64,000 bases of DNA from Planococcus versutus (GCF_001186155.3 NZ_CP016540.2:1466001-1530000); one strand, 5' to 3'. Counted from the first letter of the stretch, positions 40,188 through 50,260 are shown. The notes: a model not told the origin generated them from the letters alone. A program made the numbers and translations.

Positions 40188-41171
40188 CTGAACACATCAA
40201 AAGCTAGAATTACAGCTATCGGCTCATATGTACCTGAAACGAAGCTGACAAATCACGAATTGGAAAAATTAGTAGAAACTAATGATGAATGGATTGTCCA
40301 AAGGACTGGTATAAAAGAACGTCGCATTGCATTGTCTACTGAATTCACTAGTGATATTAGCACGAAAGCTGTAGAGAACTTGATGGAACGCTTTGACAAA
40401 TCTTTAGATGATGTAGATATGATTATCGTGTGTACAATGACTCCTGACTTTAAAACACCAAGTGTTTCTGCATTAGTTCAAGCAAAGCTTGGCTTAAAAA
40501 ATACTGGAGCTATTGATTTGAATGCTGCATGTTCTGGATTTGCATACGGCTTGCACATTGCGAATGGCTTGATCACTTCTGGATTAAACAAAAAGATTTT
40601 AGTCATTGGTGCAGAAACCTTCTCTAAAATTTTAGATTATAGTGATCGTTCAACTTGTATTTTATTTGGTGATGGAGGTGGCGCAGTTTTAGTTGAATAT
40701 GATGAAGATCATCCGAGTTTTATCGAAACTCATATGGGTACGAACGGAGAACTTGCACATAATCTTTACTGTACCGACCTTTCAAATCAAATGTTTGGAA
40801 ATGAATTGGCAGTAAATGGTTTTGTCAATCAAAATGGGCGTGAAGTTTATAAATGGGCTGTTAACACAGTTCCTAAAGGAGTAACAGCACTGCTCGACAA
40901 AGCAGATTATGAGACGAATGATGTAGACTGGTTTGTGCCGCATAGTGCGAACTTGCGAATCATCGAGTCAATTTGTAACAGAACAGGTCTTCCGCTTGAA
41001 AAAACTATTTATAGTTTGGAGTATCTTGGTAATACGTCCGCCGCTTCCATTCCATTATCGTTAGACAAAGGCTTAAGAGAAGGTAAACTCAAACCTGATG
41101 ACAAATTACTTCTTTATGGATTTGGTGGTGGACTAACACATGCTGGCATGTTAATCCACTGGTCGATTTAA
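40188..41171 (+). CDS. fabH: 3-oxoacyl-ACP synthase III (FabH), apparent CTG start
   Basis: The enzyme that starts fatty-acid chains by joining acyl-CoA to malonyl-ACP. The catalytic cysteine is in LNAACSGFAYG, the histidine in VPHSANLRI and the asparagine in LGNTSAASI. The first usual start codon in frame (TTG 40260) would remove the first 24 residues. Those residues, NTSKARITAIGSYVPETKLT, are conserved FabH sequence and follow CTG at 40188, eight bases after GAGGGGG and directly after an in-frame TAA. So CTG is the likely start, giving 327 residues, the normal family length. No fabF follows. Confidence 0.88.
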   Translation: MNTSKARITAIGSYVPETKLTNHELEKLVETNDEWIVQRTGIKERRIALSTEFTSDISTKAVENLMERFDKSLDDVDMIIVCTMTPDFKTPSVSALVQAKLGLKNTGAIDLNAACSGFAYGLHIANGLITSGLNKKILVIGAETFSKILDYSDRSTCILFGDGGGAVLVEYDEDHPSFIETHMGTNGELAHNLYCTDLSNQMFGNELAVNGFVNQNGREVYKWAVNTVPKGVTALLDKADYETNDVDWFVPHSANLRIIESICNRTGLPLEKTIYSLEYLGNTSAASIPLSLDKGLREGKLKPDDKLLLYGFGGGLTHAGMLIHWSI

Positions 41172-41190
41172 TAAACTACATAAATAGCTT

Positions 41191-41235
41191 AGCAATTTCT
41201 TAACTTCCGAAAAAGAAATGGAAATTGCTTTTTTC
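41191..41235 (+). terminator. Terminator after fabH
   Basis: AGCAATTTC and GAAATTGCT pair around a 21-base loop with inner pairing, followed by TTTTT. Confidence 0.72.
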
Positions 41236-41507
41236 CATTTTTTGTTGAAAAAGTAGATATCTCGAAGCTGAGGCAAAAAAATTGTGTTCAAGTGCAGAGA
41301 ATCGTAGAATTAGAGTTAGCAACAAATGCTATTTGGACAGGCTCTACCTAAAAACAGGGATAGCTTTTCGGTTTTGTAAAATCAGTTTGAGTTACGAAAG
41401 AACATGTTTGTATGTGAATGATTAGGGAAATGATATGTGTGAGCTAGGTAGTTTAGTAGTGTTCCCTACTTTGTGAACGATCAATAATGTAAAGAAGGTG
41501 CATAGAT

Positions 41508-41831
41508 ATGGGTACGAATAAAACGATTTTAAAAATAAGTGATTGGGTAAAAGGGAAATCTCGACACGATGAACTGATTATCGGTTTCGTCGATTCTATG
41601 GACGTCCTTAAAGAAGCTGTGAATGTAACAATTGTCGAAAGTGACAACGAAGAAATGATTGGCATGACTATACCGATGTCTATACATCAAGTAGAAACTA
41701 TTCCAGAGTCTGTTAATAAAGACGTTGCACAACTAAGCTTCTTAATCGATTTAGCACTAGCGACAGACGATAAAGAATGGTTCCAAGAGTTATCTGCTCA
41801 GTTGACTGACAAAAAACAGGCTATAAACTAA
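41508..41831 (+). CDS. IDEAL-domain protein
   Basis: A 107-residue soluble protein. The C-terminal part SFLIDLALATDDKEWFQELS matches the short IDEAL domain found in Bacilli (I-D-x-A-L). The N-terminal 65 residues (ISDWVKGKSRHDELIIGFVD and VTIVESDNEEMIG) are a small beta domain. IDEAL proteins such as YpiB and YpbQ-type partners are regulatory or adaptor-like, but this one is not characterised. AAGAAGGTG lies upstream of the ATG. Confidence 0.72.
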   Translation: MGTNKTILKISDWVKGKSRHDELIIGFVDSMDVLKEAVNVTIVESDNEEMIGMTIPMSIHQVETIPESVNKDVAQLSFLIDLALATDDKEWFQELSAQLTDKKQAIN

Positions 41832-41849
41832 CACAACCGATCAATCTTA

Positions 41850-41899
41850 GTACGTTAATTCGCCAAGCTTTCTTGTTGGAAGAATTAACGTGCTTTTTT
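41850..41899 (+). terminator. Terminator after the IDEAL gene
   Basis: GTACGTTAATTC and GAATTAACGTGC pair (one G-U) and TTTTTT follows. Confidence 0.8.
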
Positions 41900-41971
41900 G
41901 AGTCGTTAATCTCACATGCGTTTAATCGAACATTTTTAGTTGAATTGCGTTCTATTAATGAGGTGATTTGC

Positions 41972-42337
41972 ATGAAAACGGCTTTAAAAATAGGCAGTAT
42001 AATTTTTTTACTGGCAGTGGCTTGTATGGGTTACGGAATTTATTGGGCGTTTTTCGATATGAAGCGTTTGCCTGAAGGTGAATTTTTGACAGAGTCAATT
42101 TCTCCGAACGGAACATATACTGTTCGAGCGTATATAACCAACGGTGGAGCAACAGTGGCTTACTCTGTGAGAGGTGAACTAGTTTTCAATGACGAAAACA
42201 AAAAAGCTAAAAATATCTATTGGAATTATAGAGAAGATTCTGCAACAGTAAATTGGATCGATGATGATACAGTGAATATTAACGGACATGTACTCAACAT
42301 GCCAAGTGAAATATATGATTTCAGAAATACTGATTAA
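41972..42337 (+). CDS. DUF5412-like membrane-anchored protein
   Basis: A 121-residue protein with one N-terminal membrane helix (IGSIIFLLAVACMGYGIYWA) and an outside beta domain: SPNGTYTVRAYITNGGATVA, then GELVFNDENKKAKNIYW and NWIDDDTVNINGHVLNM. This pattern is that of DUF5412. Function unknown. The ATG at 41972 follows GAGGTGATTTG; the longer frame from 41873 runs through the previous terminator. Confidence 0.75.
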   Translation: MKTALKIGSIIFLLAVACMGYGIYWAFFDMKRLPEGEFLTESISPNGTYTVRAYITNGGATVAYSVRGELVFNDENKKAKNIYWNYREDSATVNWIDDDTVNINGHVLNMPSEIYDFRNTD

Positions 42338-42595
42338 GACAAGACTTCTATAATTTGATGATTTCCATATACAAACAGAATTGTATCTCAAATTATATTT
42401 GACCTCACTCGCTTGTCAATTTATAGTTGCTTTATACGGTATTTAATAAAAGTGCTTTATAAAAAAATATTCGAGGTTTACCATAATAATTTTTAATAGT
42501 AGCTTAACAATCGCTTCACAAAAGAACGGTATACTAATAAAGAAACTATACATATTAACTATACGTTTACGCATTAAACTAGAGGAGGAAACAAA

Positions 42596-43618
42596 ATGAA
42601 AAAAATTTTTTATGGATCAGCAGCATTGTGTTTAACAACTTTTCTCGCAGCTTGTGGCAACGATGAAGCGGAGACAAATTCATCGACAAAAACAGAAGGC
42701 GTATCGGGGACAATTGATTTTTATACATCTCAGCCAGATGCTGATGCACAAGGTTTAGTGGATGCGTTTAAAAAACAAAATCCAGAAGTTGAAATTAGTA
42801 TTTTCCGCTCTGGAACCGAAGAAGTCGTTTCTAAAATACAAGCGGAGAACCAAGGCGGGGATATACAAGCGGATGTTTTACTAGTAGCTGATTCAGTTAC
42901 TTTTGAAAATTTTAAAGCAGAAGAACTTTTGTTATCCTATGAATCACCTGAAGCAGAATCGATTGACGATGCATTTGTAGATCCGGATGGTACTTATGCG
43001 GGTACAAAGATTATGGCAACAGGGATGATTGTCAATACCAATAAAGTAACAGAGATGCCAGACAGCTGGATGGCGTTAACTGACTCATCGACAAAAGGAC
43101 AAGCAGTGATGCCAAGTCCTTTGTATTCAGGTGCTGCGGCTTATAATTTAGGAGTCATGACGCGACAAGAAAGTCTGGGGTGGGAATTTTACGAATCACT
43201 TAAAGCTAATGACATTACCATTACACAAGGAAATGGAGCAGTACTTGAAAGCGTAGCTACTGGTGAACAAAACTACGGCATGATCGTTGACTTTTTAGCA
43301 GCGCGCGCAATTAATGACGGTTCTCCTGTAGAGTTGATCTACCCTAAAGAAGGTGTTCCGGTGATTACAGAACCTGTAGGCATATTAGCGAATACAGAAA
43401 ATGAAGAAGCTTCAAAAGCATTTGTTGACTTTATTCTTTCAGAAGAAGGACAACAACTGGCTTCTGAGCAAGGCTATACGCCCATTCGCGAAGGAGTAGA
43501 AGCACCAGAAGGTCTTAAAACATTAGATGAAATGACAATTTTAGATGCTGAAGCTGTTGAGCTTTTAGAAACAAGAAATGATGATAAAGCGAGATTCGGC
43601 AAGATTTTTGGAGAATAA
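42596..43618 (+). CDS. ABC transporter substrate-binding lipoprotein (iron(III)-type)
   Basis: A 340-residue lipoprotein with signal and lipobox LAAC (cysteine 20). The mature part is a class II periplasmic-binding fold: TIDFYTSQPDADAQGLVDAF, ADVLLVADSVTFENFKAEEL, VMPSPLYSGAAAYNLGVM, FVDFILSEEGQQLASEQGYT. This is the FbpA/SfuA family, which binds ferric iron; related members bind 2-aminoethylphosphonate or thiamine, so the substrate is not certain. AGAGGAGG precedes the ATG. It begins a three-gene operon. Confidence 0.88.
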   Translation: MKKIFYGSAALCLTTFLAACGNDEAETNSSTKTEGVSGTIDFYTSQPDADAQGLVDAFKKQNPEVEISIFRSGTEEVVSKIQAENQGGDIQADVLLVADSVTFENFKAEELLLSYESPEAESIDDAFVDPDGTYAGTKIMATGMIVNTNKVTEMPDSWMALTDSSTKGQAVMPSPLYSGAAAYNLGVMTRQESLGWEFYESLKANDITITQGNGAVLESVATGEQNYGMIVDFLAARAINDGSPVELIYPKEGVPVITEPVGILANTENEEASKAFVDFILSEEGQQLASEQGYTPIREGVEAPEGLKTLDEMTILDAEAVELLETRNDDKARFGKIFGE

Positions 43619-43651
43619 AAAAGTCGAATTTTGATGTGAGGAGTTAGTTAG

Positions 43652-45397
43652 ATGACAGCAAAACAGCCGGAGGATAGAGAGAGAAAAAAGAGGGATTCCT
43701 CTTTTTCTCTCTTTTTTCAAAGTAAGAATTTGTATAAAGTAATTGGATTGCTGGTTATTTTTGTTTTTTTTCTTTTACCAGTACTGCGTCTTGTTTGGTT
43801 GAGTTTTGTCGATGACGGATCGTTAACAATGCAATATTACACAGAAGTACTAAACGAACCGGCCACGTGGAAGACCGTGAAAAACACATTAATTGTTGTA
43901 TTTGGTTCGACAATACTAGCTTTAGTACTGGGCATATTGTTTTCGTGGCTAGTAGCATATGTTGAGTTGAGTGGTAAAAAAGCCATGCAACTTTTTATTT
44001 TTCTGCCATTTGTTATTCCTTCATACATAACCACGCTTGCATGGACACAGTTTTTTAGCGCATCAGGTCCCGTAACAGCGATGTTGTCATGGCTACCAGG
44101 AGATTTGAAAGCGCCGAACTTATACAGCATCGGCGGAATTATATTATTGCTGGGAATATCGCATTATCCGCTCGTGTATTTGTTCACTGTAAACGTCTTC
44201 CGGAAAATTCCACGTGAATTAGAAGAAGCGGCTGCAACAAGCGGTTTGTCGAAAAAGCGTACATTCTGGAAAATCGTGATGCCTCTTGCGTTGCCTGGTA
44301 TTGCTAGTGGCGGATTGATTGCTTTTTTATCAAATCTTGATAATTTTGGAATCCCTGCATTTTTAGGAACTCCTGCAAATATTCGCGTGTTGAGTACGTA
44401 TATTTATGAACAAGTTGTCGGATTCGGACCATCTGCTTTTTCACGTGCGGCTGTTTTGTCGGTCATACTTGGTGTGATTGCGTTAGCGGGTACTATATTA
44501 CAATGGTTCTTATTGCGCCGCAGTCGTGTAAACGAAACGAATAGAAGTGATTCAACGCCACGCATTTATTTATCAGCTGGCAAAAAAAAGCTACTTGAAG
44601 CATCATTGTGGGTATTTTTATTAGTGACGAGCTTAATGCCGCTCATTACGATGGGGGCATTATCGCTCATCTCGGCTTATGGTGTGCCATTTAAGCTTGA
44701 AAATTTATCATTGCGTAATTATGAATATGTTTTTTTAACAGACTCAAAACCATTAACAGCTTTATCTAATAGTTTGCAATTAGCTTTTTTTACAATGATC
44801 ATATGTTTGATTGTCGGTACAGCTGTTGCGTATTTACGCTTTAAGTATCCGGACTGGAGTACAAAAACAGTCGAATTATTTATGACCATTCCATATGCAT
44901 TGCCTGGTACGGTATTTGCACTTTGTATGATTTTTATGTGGCTTGAGCCTATCCCCGGATGGAATCCTGGCATATACGGAACAGTGTGGATTTTGTTTAT
45001 TGCGTATGTCACGCGTTTTCTTGTGCTACAAGTGCGAGGCAGCTATACAGCATTTTTACAAATTGATCCTTCTATGGAAGAAGCAGCACGAACTTCTGGT
45101 GCTTCGGGTTGGATAAAGTGGAGACAAATTTTATTGCCACTGCTATTCCCAGGGATTTTTAGTGGTGCGCTTTTAGTATTTTTAATGGCTCTTACAGAGT
45201 TGACCGTATCTAGTTTACTTTGGTCATCAGGCTCTGAAACAGTAGGTGTGGTAATATTTGGATACGAACAAGCTGGGTATTCAACTTATTCAACCGCGTT
45301 TTCTACGGTTCTTGTATTAGGCATATTATTTGGTGGGGGAATGTTTCTGCTGCTTAGTAGGTTGTGGGACAGAAAGGTGCTGAAAAAAAATGATTAA
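43652..45397 (+). CDS. ABC transporter permease, two fused halves (FbpB-type)
   Basis: A 581-residue membrane protein of twelve helices, formed by two permease halves joined in tandem, as in FbpB/SfuB. Each half has its EAA loop, the contact with the ATPase: EEAAATSGLSKKRTFWKIVM and EEAARTSGASGWIKWRQILL. GTGAGGAG lies before the ATG. Its stop overlaps the ATPase start by eight bases. Confidence 0.9.
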   Translation: MTAKQPEDRERKKRDSSFSLFFQSKNLYKVIGLLVIFVFFLLPVLRLVWLSFVDDGSLTMQYYTEVLNEPATWKTVKNTLIVVFGSTILALVLGILFSWLVAYVELSGKKAMQLFIFLPFVIPSYITTLAWTQFFSASGPVTAMLSWLPGDLKAPNLYSIGGIILLLGISHYPLVYLFTVNVFRKIPRELEEAAATSGLSKKRTFWKIVMPLALPGIASGGLIAFLSNLDNFGIPAFLGTPANIRVLSTYIYEQVVGFGPSAFSRAAVLSVILGVIALAGTILQWFLLRRSRVNETNRSDSTPRIYLSAGKKKLLEASLWVFLLVTSLMPLITMGALSLISAYGVPFKLENLSLRNYEYVFLTDSKPLTALSNSLQLAFFTMIICLIVGTAVAYLRFKYPDWSTKTVELFMTIPYALPGTVFALCMIFMWLEPIPGWNPGIYGTVWILFIAYVTRFLVLQVRGSYTAFLQIDPSMEEAARTSGASGWIKWRQILLPLLFPGIFSGALLVFLMALTELTVSSLLWSSGSETVGVVIFGYEQAGYSTYSTAFSTVLVLGILFGGGMFLLLSRLWDRKVLKKND

Positions 45398-46460
45398 AGT
45401 CAATAATGTATCAAAAAAGTATGGATCATTTACAGCCTTGCATTCGATTGACTTGGAGATCGGCGAAGGGGAATTTATTGCTGTTCTCGGTCCATCGGGG
45501 TGCGGAAAAACGACTTTGCTTAAATTATTGGCAGGGTTTATGGGACCAACAGATGGTACTATTGAAATGGACAATCTAGTTTTGGCTTCAAAAAAACGAG
45601 TCTTACCACCAGAAAAACGCAATATTGGAATGGTGTTTCAATCATTCGCATTATGGCCGCATATGACGGTTGCAGAACACGTCAAATTTCCGCTCAACTA
45701 TCATCCCAATAAAATTAAAGAAAACAAGAAAGAAATGCAAGAACGAATGAATGAAGTGCTTAAATTGGTTGGATTAGATGCTTTAGCAGAGCGCTATCCT
45801 TCAGAGTTGTCAGGTGGGCAAAAACAGCGTGTAGCACTCGCGCGAGCTATTGCACCTTTACCGAACTTATTATTGATGGATGAGCCTTTGAGTGCATTAG
45901 ACGTTGAGTTGCGCATGGAAATGCGCAAAGAAATTCAAAAGCTACACAGAGAAACAAAAGCTTCAATCGTTTTTGTTACACACGACCAAGGAGAAGCACT
46001 GGCTATTGCGGATAAAATTGTGGTAATGAATAAAGGACGCATTGAACAAATTGCACCGCCTGAAGTTCTTTACACACGCCCAGAAACGGAATTTGTAGCG
46101 ACTTTTGTAGGGAAGTGTAATTTAGTAAAAGGACAATGGCGAAACGAACAGTTTGTGCCTGCTATTGATTCTAAAAATACGTGGCCAGATCTTGGTGTTA
46201 CAGCGGGTTTTAAAGAAAATGGGATTTATCCGGTTCGTCCAGAACAATTCCAACTCATGTCACCAGAAAGTGCTGGATTGCAAGGGGTTGTATCATTTGT
46301 TCAATATCAAGGTCATGAAATTCACTATACAGTAGAAGTAGAAGAGGCAACGTGGACAATTCACGAATCAGTATTCAGCAAGCGCTTTGAAACGGGAGAT
46401 TTTGTTAGTATTTCGTTGAAAAATTCTTTAGTACAAAAAGAGATATTGATTTCAACTTAA
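45390..46460 (+). CDS. ABC transporter ATP-binding protein (FbpC-type)
   Basis: A 356-residue ATPase. Walker A GPSGCGKTT (near 34), Q-loop VFQSFALWPHMT, signature LSGGQKQRVALAR, Walker B LLLMDEPLSALD and switch histidine VTHDQGEALA are all present. Residues 240-356 are a TOBE-type regulatory domain (FVGKCNLVKGQW, GIYPVRPEQFQLM). It powers the import of the substrate bound by the first gene's product. Confidence 0.92.
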   Translation: MIKVNNVSKKYGSFTALHSIDLEIGEGEFIAVLGPSGCGKTTLLKLLAGFMGPTDGTIEMDNLVLASKKRVLPPEKRNIGMVFQSFALWPHMTVAEHVKFPLNYHPNKIKENKKEMQERMNEVLKLVGLDALAERYPSELSGGQKQRVALARAIAPLPNLLLMDEPLSALDVELRMEMRKEIQKLHRETKASIVFVTHDQGEALAIADKIVVMNKGRIEQIAPPEVLYTRPETEFVATFVGKCNLVKGQWRNEQFVPAIDSKNTWPDLGVTAGFKENGIYPVRPEQFQLMSPESAGLQGVVSFVQYQGHEIHYTVEVEEATWTIHESVFSKRFETGDFVSISLKNSLVQKEILIST

Positions 46461-46469
46461 GAAAATAGC

Positions 46470-46508
46470 AAACGTTCGCAAAGTGTCTATTCACTTTACG
46501 AACGTTTT
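46470..46508 (+). terminator. Terminator of the ABC operon
   Basis: AAACGTTCGCAAAGTG and CACTTTACGAACGTTT pair with one mismatch, then TTC and TTTTT. Confidence 0.87.
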
Positions 46509-46856
46509 TCTTTTTGACATAATAAACAACATCTCAAATGAATAATTACTAAACGTAATTGCTGAAACTATATAATAGGATTAAGATAGAGATATAAGAT
46601 AACTTTTTATTTTGATAATTTTACAAATCAATTGAAAAATGAACTAAAAAAAGACTGTAATTTTTCTATGTCAAAGTCATTTGAGCGGAGATTATTGCGA
46701 ATATCACAACCTCTGAACTGTTATACCGATTAGCTATTGTCGATTTTTAAGTGTGTTTGCATTAGATATTCTTACCACTCTGGCTCTTAGTTAAAAAATG
46801 AAAAACTGCTAGTAAAAGCATGAAATGGAATAAATTGAGTGAAAGAAGAATGACTA
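46509..46856. other. Intergenic stretch with nothing recognised
   Basis: AT-rich, no gene or repeat. It should carry the promoter of the phosphoesterase gene. Confidence 0.4.
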
Positions 46857-47660
46857 TTGAAAATCGCTGTGTTGTCAGATATTCACGAAGGAATTAACAG
46901 GAAGAAAACGGAAACAGATATTTTTGCGATTTTAAAAGAAAGTTTACTCGAACAAGTTCCAGACGTTTTTATACTTAGTGGCGACATAACGGCAGGTCCA
47001 GATAAAAGCTTGAATTTGTTAAAGCGACTACAAAGTGAATTGCCAAAGATTCAAATTCTATACGTACATGGCAACCACGATGTCTATCATGAGGATTCGC
47101 GTGTTGCGTATCATACATTGATGAAGTTTCAAGGGAATCTTGGACATGGGCCAGTCCATTTAAACAGCGAGTGGGTCGTGATTGGTGATGGTGGATGGTA
47201 TGACTACTCATTTGGCGAAAAAGAGTTTACGAACGAAGAGTTTACCAACGGGCGATTTGATGACTTTACATGGCCTGATAAAATACATGCCAACTGGTTT
47301 GAAAAAGACGAAATGGTTGCAGAAAAATATGTGGCTAAGTTAGATGCTTGGCTAGCAGAACATCAGCATAAAAATATCATTATGGTTAGCCATTTTGTGC
47401 CGTTTAAATATTTTGTTCATGTAAAAAACGAGCCCGCATGGGATTTTTTTAACGCCATGATGGGAAGTTCAGGTTTTGGTGCATTGGCTGAAAAGTATAG
47501 GGTAAAAAAACTGGTTTTCGGACATATTCATACGCGTTACCACGAAGAGTATAGAGGAATTGACTGCATTTGTAATCCACTTGGTTATTTTCCTCATGAA
47601 TGGACAAGTGAATTACCGCAACAAGAAATTAGTTCGACGATGAAAATAATTGAAATTTAA
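46857..47660 (+). CDS. Calcineurin-like metallophosphoesterase
   Basis: A 267-residue protein with all metal-binding motifs in order: LSDIHEG, LSGDITAGPD, YVHGNHDVYHED, MVSHFVPFKYF and VFGHIHTRYHEE. The substrate (nucleotide, phospholipid or protein) is unknown. TTG at 46857 is the start given by the alignment of the first motif; the ribosome binding site is weak (AAGAAG). Confidence 0.87.
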   Translation: MKIAVLSDIHEGINRKKTETDIFAILKESLLEQVPDVFILSGDITAGPDKSLNLLKRLQSELPKIQILYVHGNHDVYHEDSRVAYHTLMKFQGNLGHGPVHLNSEWVVIGDGGWYDYSFGEKEFTNEEFTNGRFDDFTWPDKIHANWFEKDEMVAEKYVAKLDAWLAEHQHKNIIMVSHFVPFKYFVHVKNEPAWDFFNAMMGSSGFGALAEKYRVKKLVFGHIHTRYHEEYRGIDCICNPLGYFPHEWTSELPQQEISSTMKIIEI

Positions 47661-47678
47661 CTAACTAAGTTTATATAG

Positions 47679-47713
47679 AAAAACCTTCAAGTTCAAAAAA
47701 CTTGAAGGTTTTC
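47679..47713. terminator. Bidirectional terminator
   Basis: AAAACCTTCAAGTT and AACTTGAAGGTTTT form a perfect stem between convergent genes. Confidence 0.9.
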
Positions 47714-47717
47714 TTAT

Positions 47718-48689
47718 TCATTTTTTACTTGTTAACCGACCAAGTAAAAATGCACCAGCAACTACACCAAGCGCAGTATTGGTTTTTTTCGTAAACACTT
47801 GTTTCACGACCAAGTTTAAGTTTTGTGGACGTTCAGCCAGTCTGCGCATAAAATAGCCATACCAGTCAGTGCCGAAAGGAATATACGTACAGAAATTATA
47901 ACCTTGTGCTGCAAGCTCTACCTGCATTTCTTTGCGGAAGCCGTACAACATTTGGAATTCAAACTTATCGTATGAAATATCGTGTTCTACGACAAATTGT
48001 TTTACATGATTGATAACATTGTGATCATGTGTCGCAATCGATGTGAACTTGCCGTGTAACAAATGATACTCAATTAATTTGATGAAATTAGCATCGATTT
48101 CTTCTTTTGTTTGGTACGCTACAGTATCAGGTTCTTTGTATGCCCCTTTAACAATGCGCAAACGAAAGTTGCTGTACTTCTTAATATCATCTTGTGCTCT
48201 TAAGAAATAAGATTGAATAACAGTTCCAACGTTGTCATAGTCTTTCGCTAATTCTTCCATTAAATCAAACGACGGTTGAAGACGCGCAAAGTTTTCCATA
48301 TCAATATTGATGAAAATATTATACTTAGCTGCTCTTTCAACGATTTCTGTAATATTGTCTTTACAGAAATCATAATCGATATCAAGACCAATTTGTGAAG
48401 GTTTTAATGAAATATGTGCATCTACTTTATGTTTTTGAATAGCATCTACAACGCCTAAAATTTGCTTTTTAGCTGCTAAAGCTTCTGCTTTGTCATGCAC
48501 AAATTCTCCAAGGTTATCAACAGTACAGCTAATGCCTTGTGCATTTAATTCTTTAATACTTTTGATAGCTTCTTCTATATTAGTTCCGGCAACGACGCTA
48601 TGTGCGCCAAGCTTGAAACCATAGTTTTGAGCTGCTTTGTTTAAAAATTGGTTTTCTGAAAGATGGATAAAGAAGTTTTTTACGATCAT
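47718..48689 (-). CDS. Proline dehydrogenase
   Basis: A 323-residue FAD enzyme that oxidises proline to pyrroline-5-carboxylate. The TIM-barrel segments of the Gram-positive single-domain form are visible: DAHISLKPSQIGLDIDYDFC, FRLRIVKGAYKEPDTVAYQT, FTSIATHDHNVINHV, FEFQMLYGFRKEMQ and PFGTDWYGYFMRRLAERPQN, which holds the paired arginines for the proline carboxylate. The last 25 residues include a hydrophobic stretch ALGVVAGAFLLGRL. The pyrroline-5-carboxylate dehydrogenase partner is not nearby. Confidence 0.92.
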   Translation of the reverse strand: MIVKNFFIHLSENQFLNKAAQNYGFKLGAHSVVAGTNIEEAIKSIKELNAQGISCTVDNLGEFVHDKAEALAAKKQILGVVDAIQKHKVDAHISLKPSQIGLDIDYDFCKDNITEIVERAAKYNIFINIDMENFARLQPSFDLMEELAKDYDNVGTVIQSYFLRAQDDIKKYSNFRLRIVKGAYKEPDTVAYQTKEEIDANFIKLIEYHLLHGKFTSIATHDHNVINHVKQFVVEHDISYDKFEFQMLYGFRKEMQVELAAQGYNFCTYIPFGTDWYGYFMRRLAERPQNLNLVVKQVFTKKTNTALGVVAGAFLLGRLTSKK

Positions 48690-49053
48690 TTTTTATTGCC
48701 CCAATCTTCTCTGTATTTTATAACGGAACAAATTGTTGAAGAAATAAATCTTCAACATATATAGAATAAAATGTTACCGCAAAAAAATTTTGCATTAATA
48801 ATTATCCCTATCTCTAATAATGCAAAAAAATAATGCATATTGCAATCTTTATTTTTGGTATTTCAAAATTAGTAATTGATTTTTGCTTACAATGCTCTAG
48901 AAAGTGACAATCAAGTGTACAGCTAGCTACATAAATAAACTTTGATAAAAAAAGATACGTATTCTGCATCAAGCTACGTCCTTGTATCAAAATCTAGAAA
49001 GAGCAGTTCGCTTGAACAATACTTATTATAAAAAAATGAATAGGAGTTGGCAT
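48690..49053. other. Intergenic stretch, divergent promoters
   Basis: AT-rich with several short A/T tracts (AAAAAAATTTTGC, AAAAAAATAATGC). No gene or clear regulatory site recognised. Confidence 0.4.
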
Positions 49054-49764
49054 ATGAAAAAGCAAGTAATAGAAGTATTCAATGAGTTGGCAAGCATTTA
49101 TAGAGAAACGGATGATGCGAAAAATCTATATAATACACAATATGAAAGACCCGCAATGTTGCAGCAAATACCACTCGATTTGTCAGGAGTGCAACTACTC
49201 GATGCGGGTTGTTCAGCAGGATGGTATTCCGAGCAACTGGATAATAGAGGAGCAGATGTAACGTCGGTGGATATTAGTCCCGAAATGGTCAAGTACACAA
49301 AAAAGTTACTTGGTGACGACGCAAAGGTGTTGAATTTAGATTTAGAACAAGCCCTGCCTTTTAACGATAATAGCTTCGATTGGATTGTTAGTTCACTGAC
49401 CTTGCATTATTTAGAGGATTGGAGATTGGTTTTTAAAGAATTTCATCGTGTATTAAAACCAGGTGGCCGTTTTTTAATGTCTATTCATCACCCATTAACA
49501 GATCTTAAATTGCTGGACGATATCGATTATTTTTCAACAGAATTAATTGTTGACTCGTGGCATAAAGAAGGGAAGGTGTATAGCGTGCCATTTTTCCGTA
49601 GATCTTTGAGTGAAATTTTTGACAGATTGCACCCTTATTTTTCGATTGAACGAGTCATTGAACCAAAACCTACAGAAAGGTTTAACAGCTTAGAACCTGA
49701 AAAATACAATAAATTAATGCAAAGTCCAAATTTCTTAATTTTAGAAGTTGTAAAAGACCTTTAA
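49054..49764 (+). CDS. SAM-dependent methyltransferase
   Basis: A 236-residue class I methyltransferase (Methyltransf_11). Motif I VQLLDAGCSAGWYSEQL binds SAM, followed by VTSVDISPEMVKYT, LEQALPFNDNSFDWIVSSLT and FHRVLKPGGRFLMSIHHP. The methyl acceptor is unknown. The ATG at 49054 has TAGGAG upstream; the longer frame from 48982 has none. Confidence 0.87.
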   Translation: MKKQVIEVFNELASIYRETDDAKNLYNTQYERPAMLQQIPLDLSGVQLLDAGCSAGWYSEQLDNRGADVTSVDISPEMVKYTKKLLGDDAKVLNLDLEQALPFNDNSFDWIVSSLTLHYLEDWRLVFKEFHRVLKPGGRFLMSIHHPLTDLKLLDDIDYFSTELIVDSWHKEGKVYSVPFFRRSLSEIFDRLHPYFSIERVIEPKPTERFNSLEPEKYNKLMQSPNFLILEVVKDL

Positions 49765-49770
49765 ACATCA

Positions 49771-49812
49771 AAAGCTCAAGCCACTCAGGAAAGACCGAGT
49801 AGCTTGAGCTTT
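49771..49812 (+). terminator. Terminator after the methyltransferase gene
   Basis: AAAGCTCAAGCCACTC pairs with GAGTAGCTTGAGCTTT with one mismatch. Confidence 0.88.
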
Positions 49813-50260
49813 ATTCGTATTGTTTACTCATGCATCGTTCATATTCATAAAGGATTGATAGCTCGCGGGAATCTATCTCATTTCATAGCAAGGAAGAAAA
49901 AATTTTTAAATAATCTGTGTTTTTTATTGTCCTTTTATTCGCTGCTCAAAAGCATTGCTTTAAATAGATAAATGAAGTGAGTAGCTATATTAGATAGCTT
50001 TGGAGTAGAGATTGTTCTTTGGTTCTTTATTTATTCTGATGTATTTGCATTGTTATCCCATTCTACTTAAAAAATCACTGTTGTTTGCGCAATTGGAGGT
50101 TTCAGCTTTTGGGATCGATTCAATCACTCTCAGAACAAAATTACTGGCTTATCTTTTGCAGTTCCTTCTATATAACAGAACGCTCTAAAACCTCTTGAAT
50201 AGTTAAAAGAGATAATCGCTCAATTATAGTCGTCATAGCGGACAAACTCTACCTAACATA
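49813..50260. other. Intergenic stretch with nothing recognised
   Basis: About 450 bases with many stops in all frames, no ribosome binding site and no repeat. It may be decayed DNA. Confidence 0.4.
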
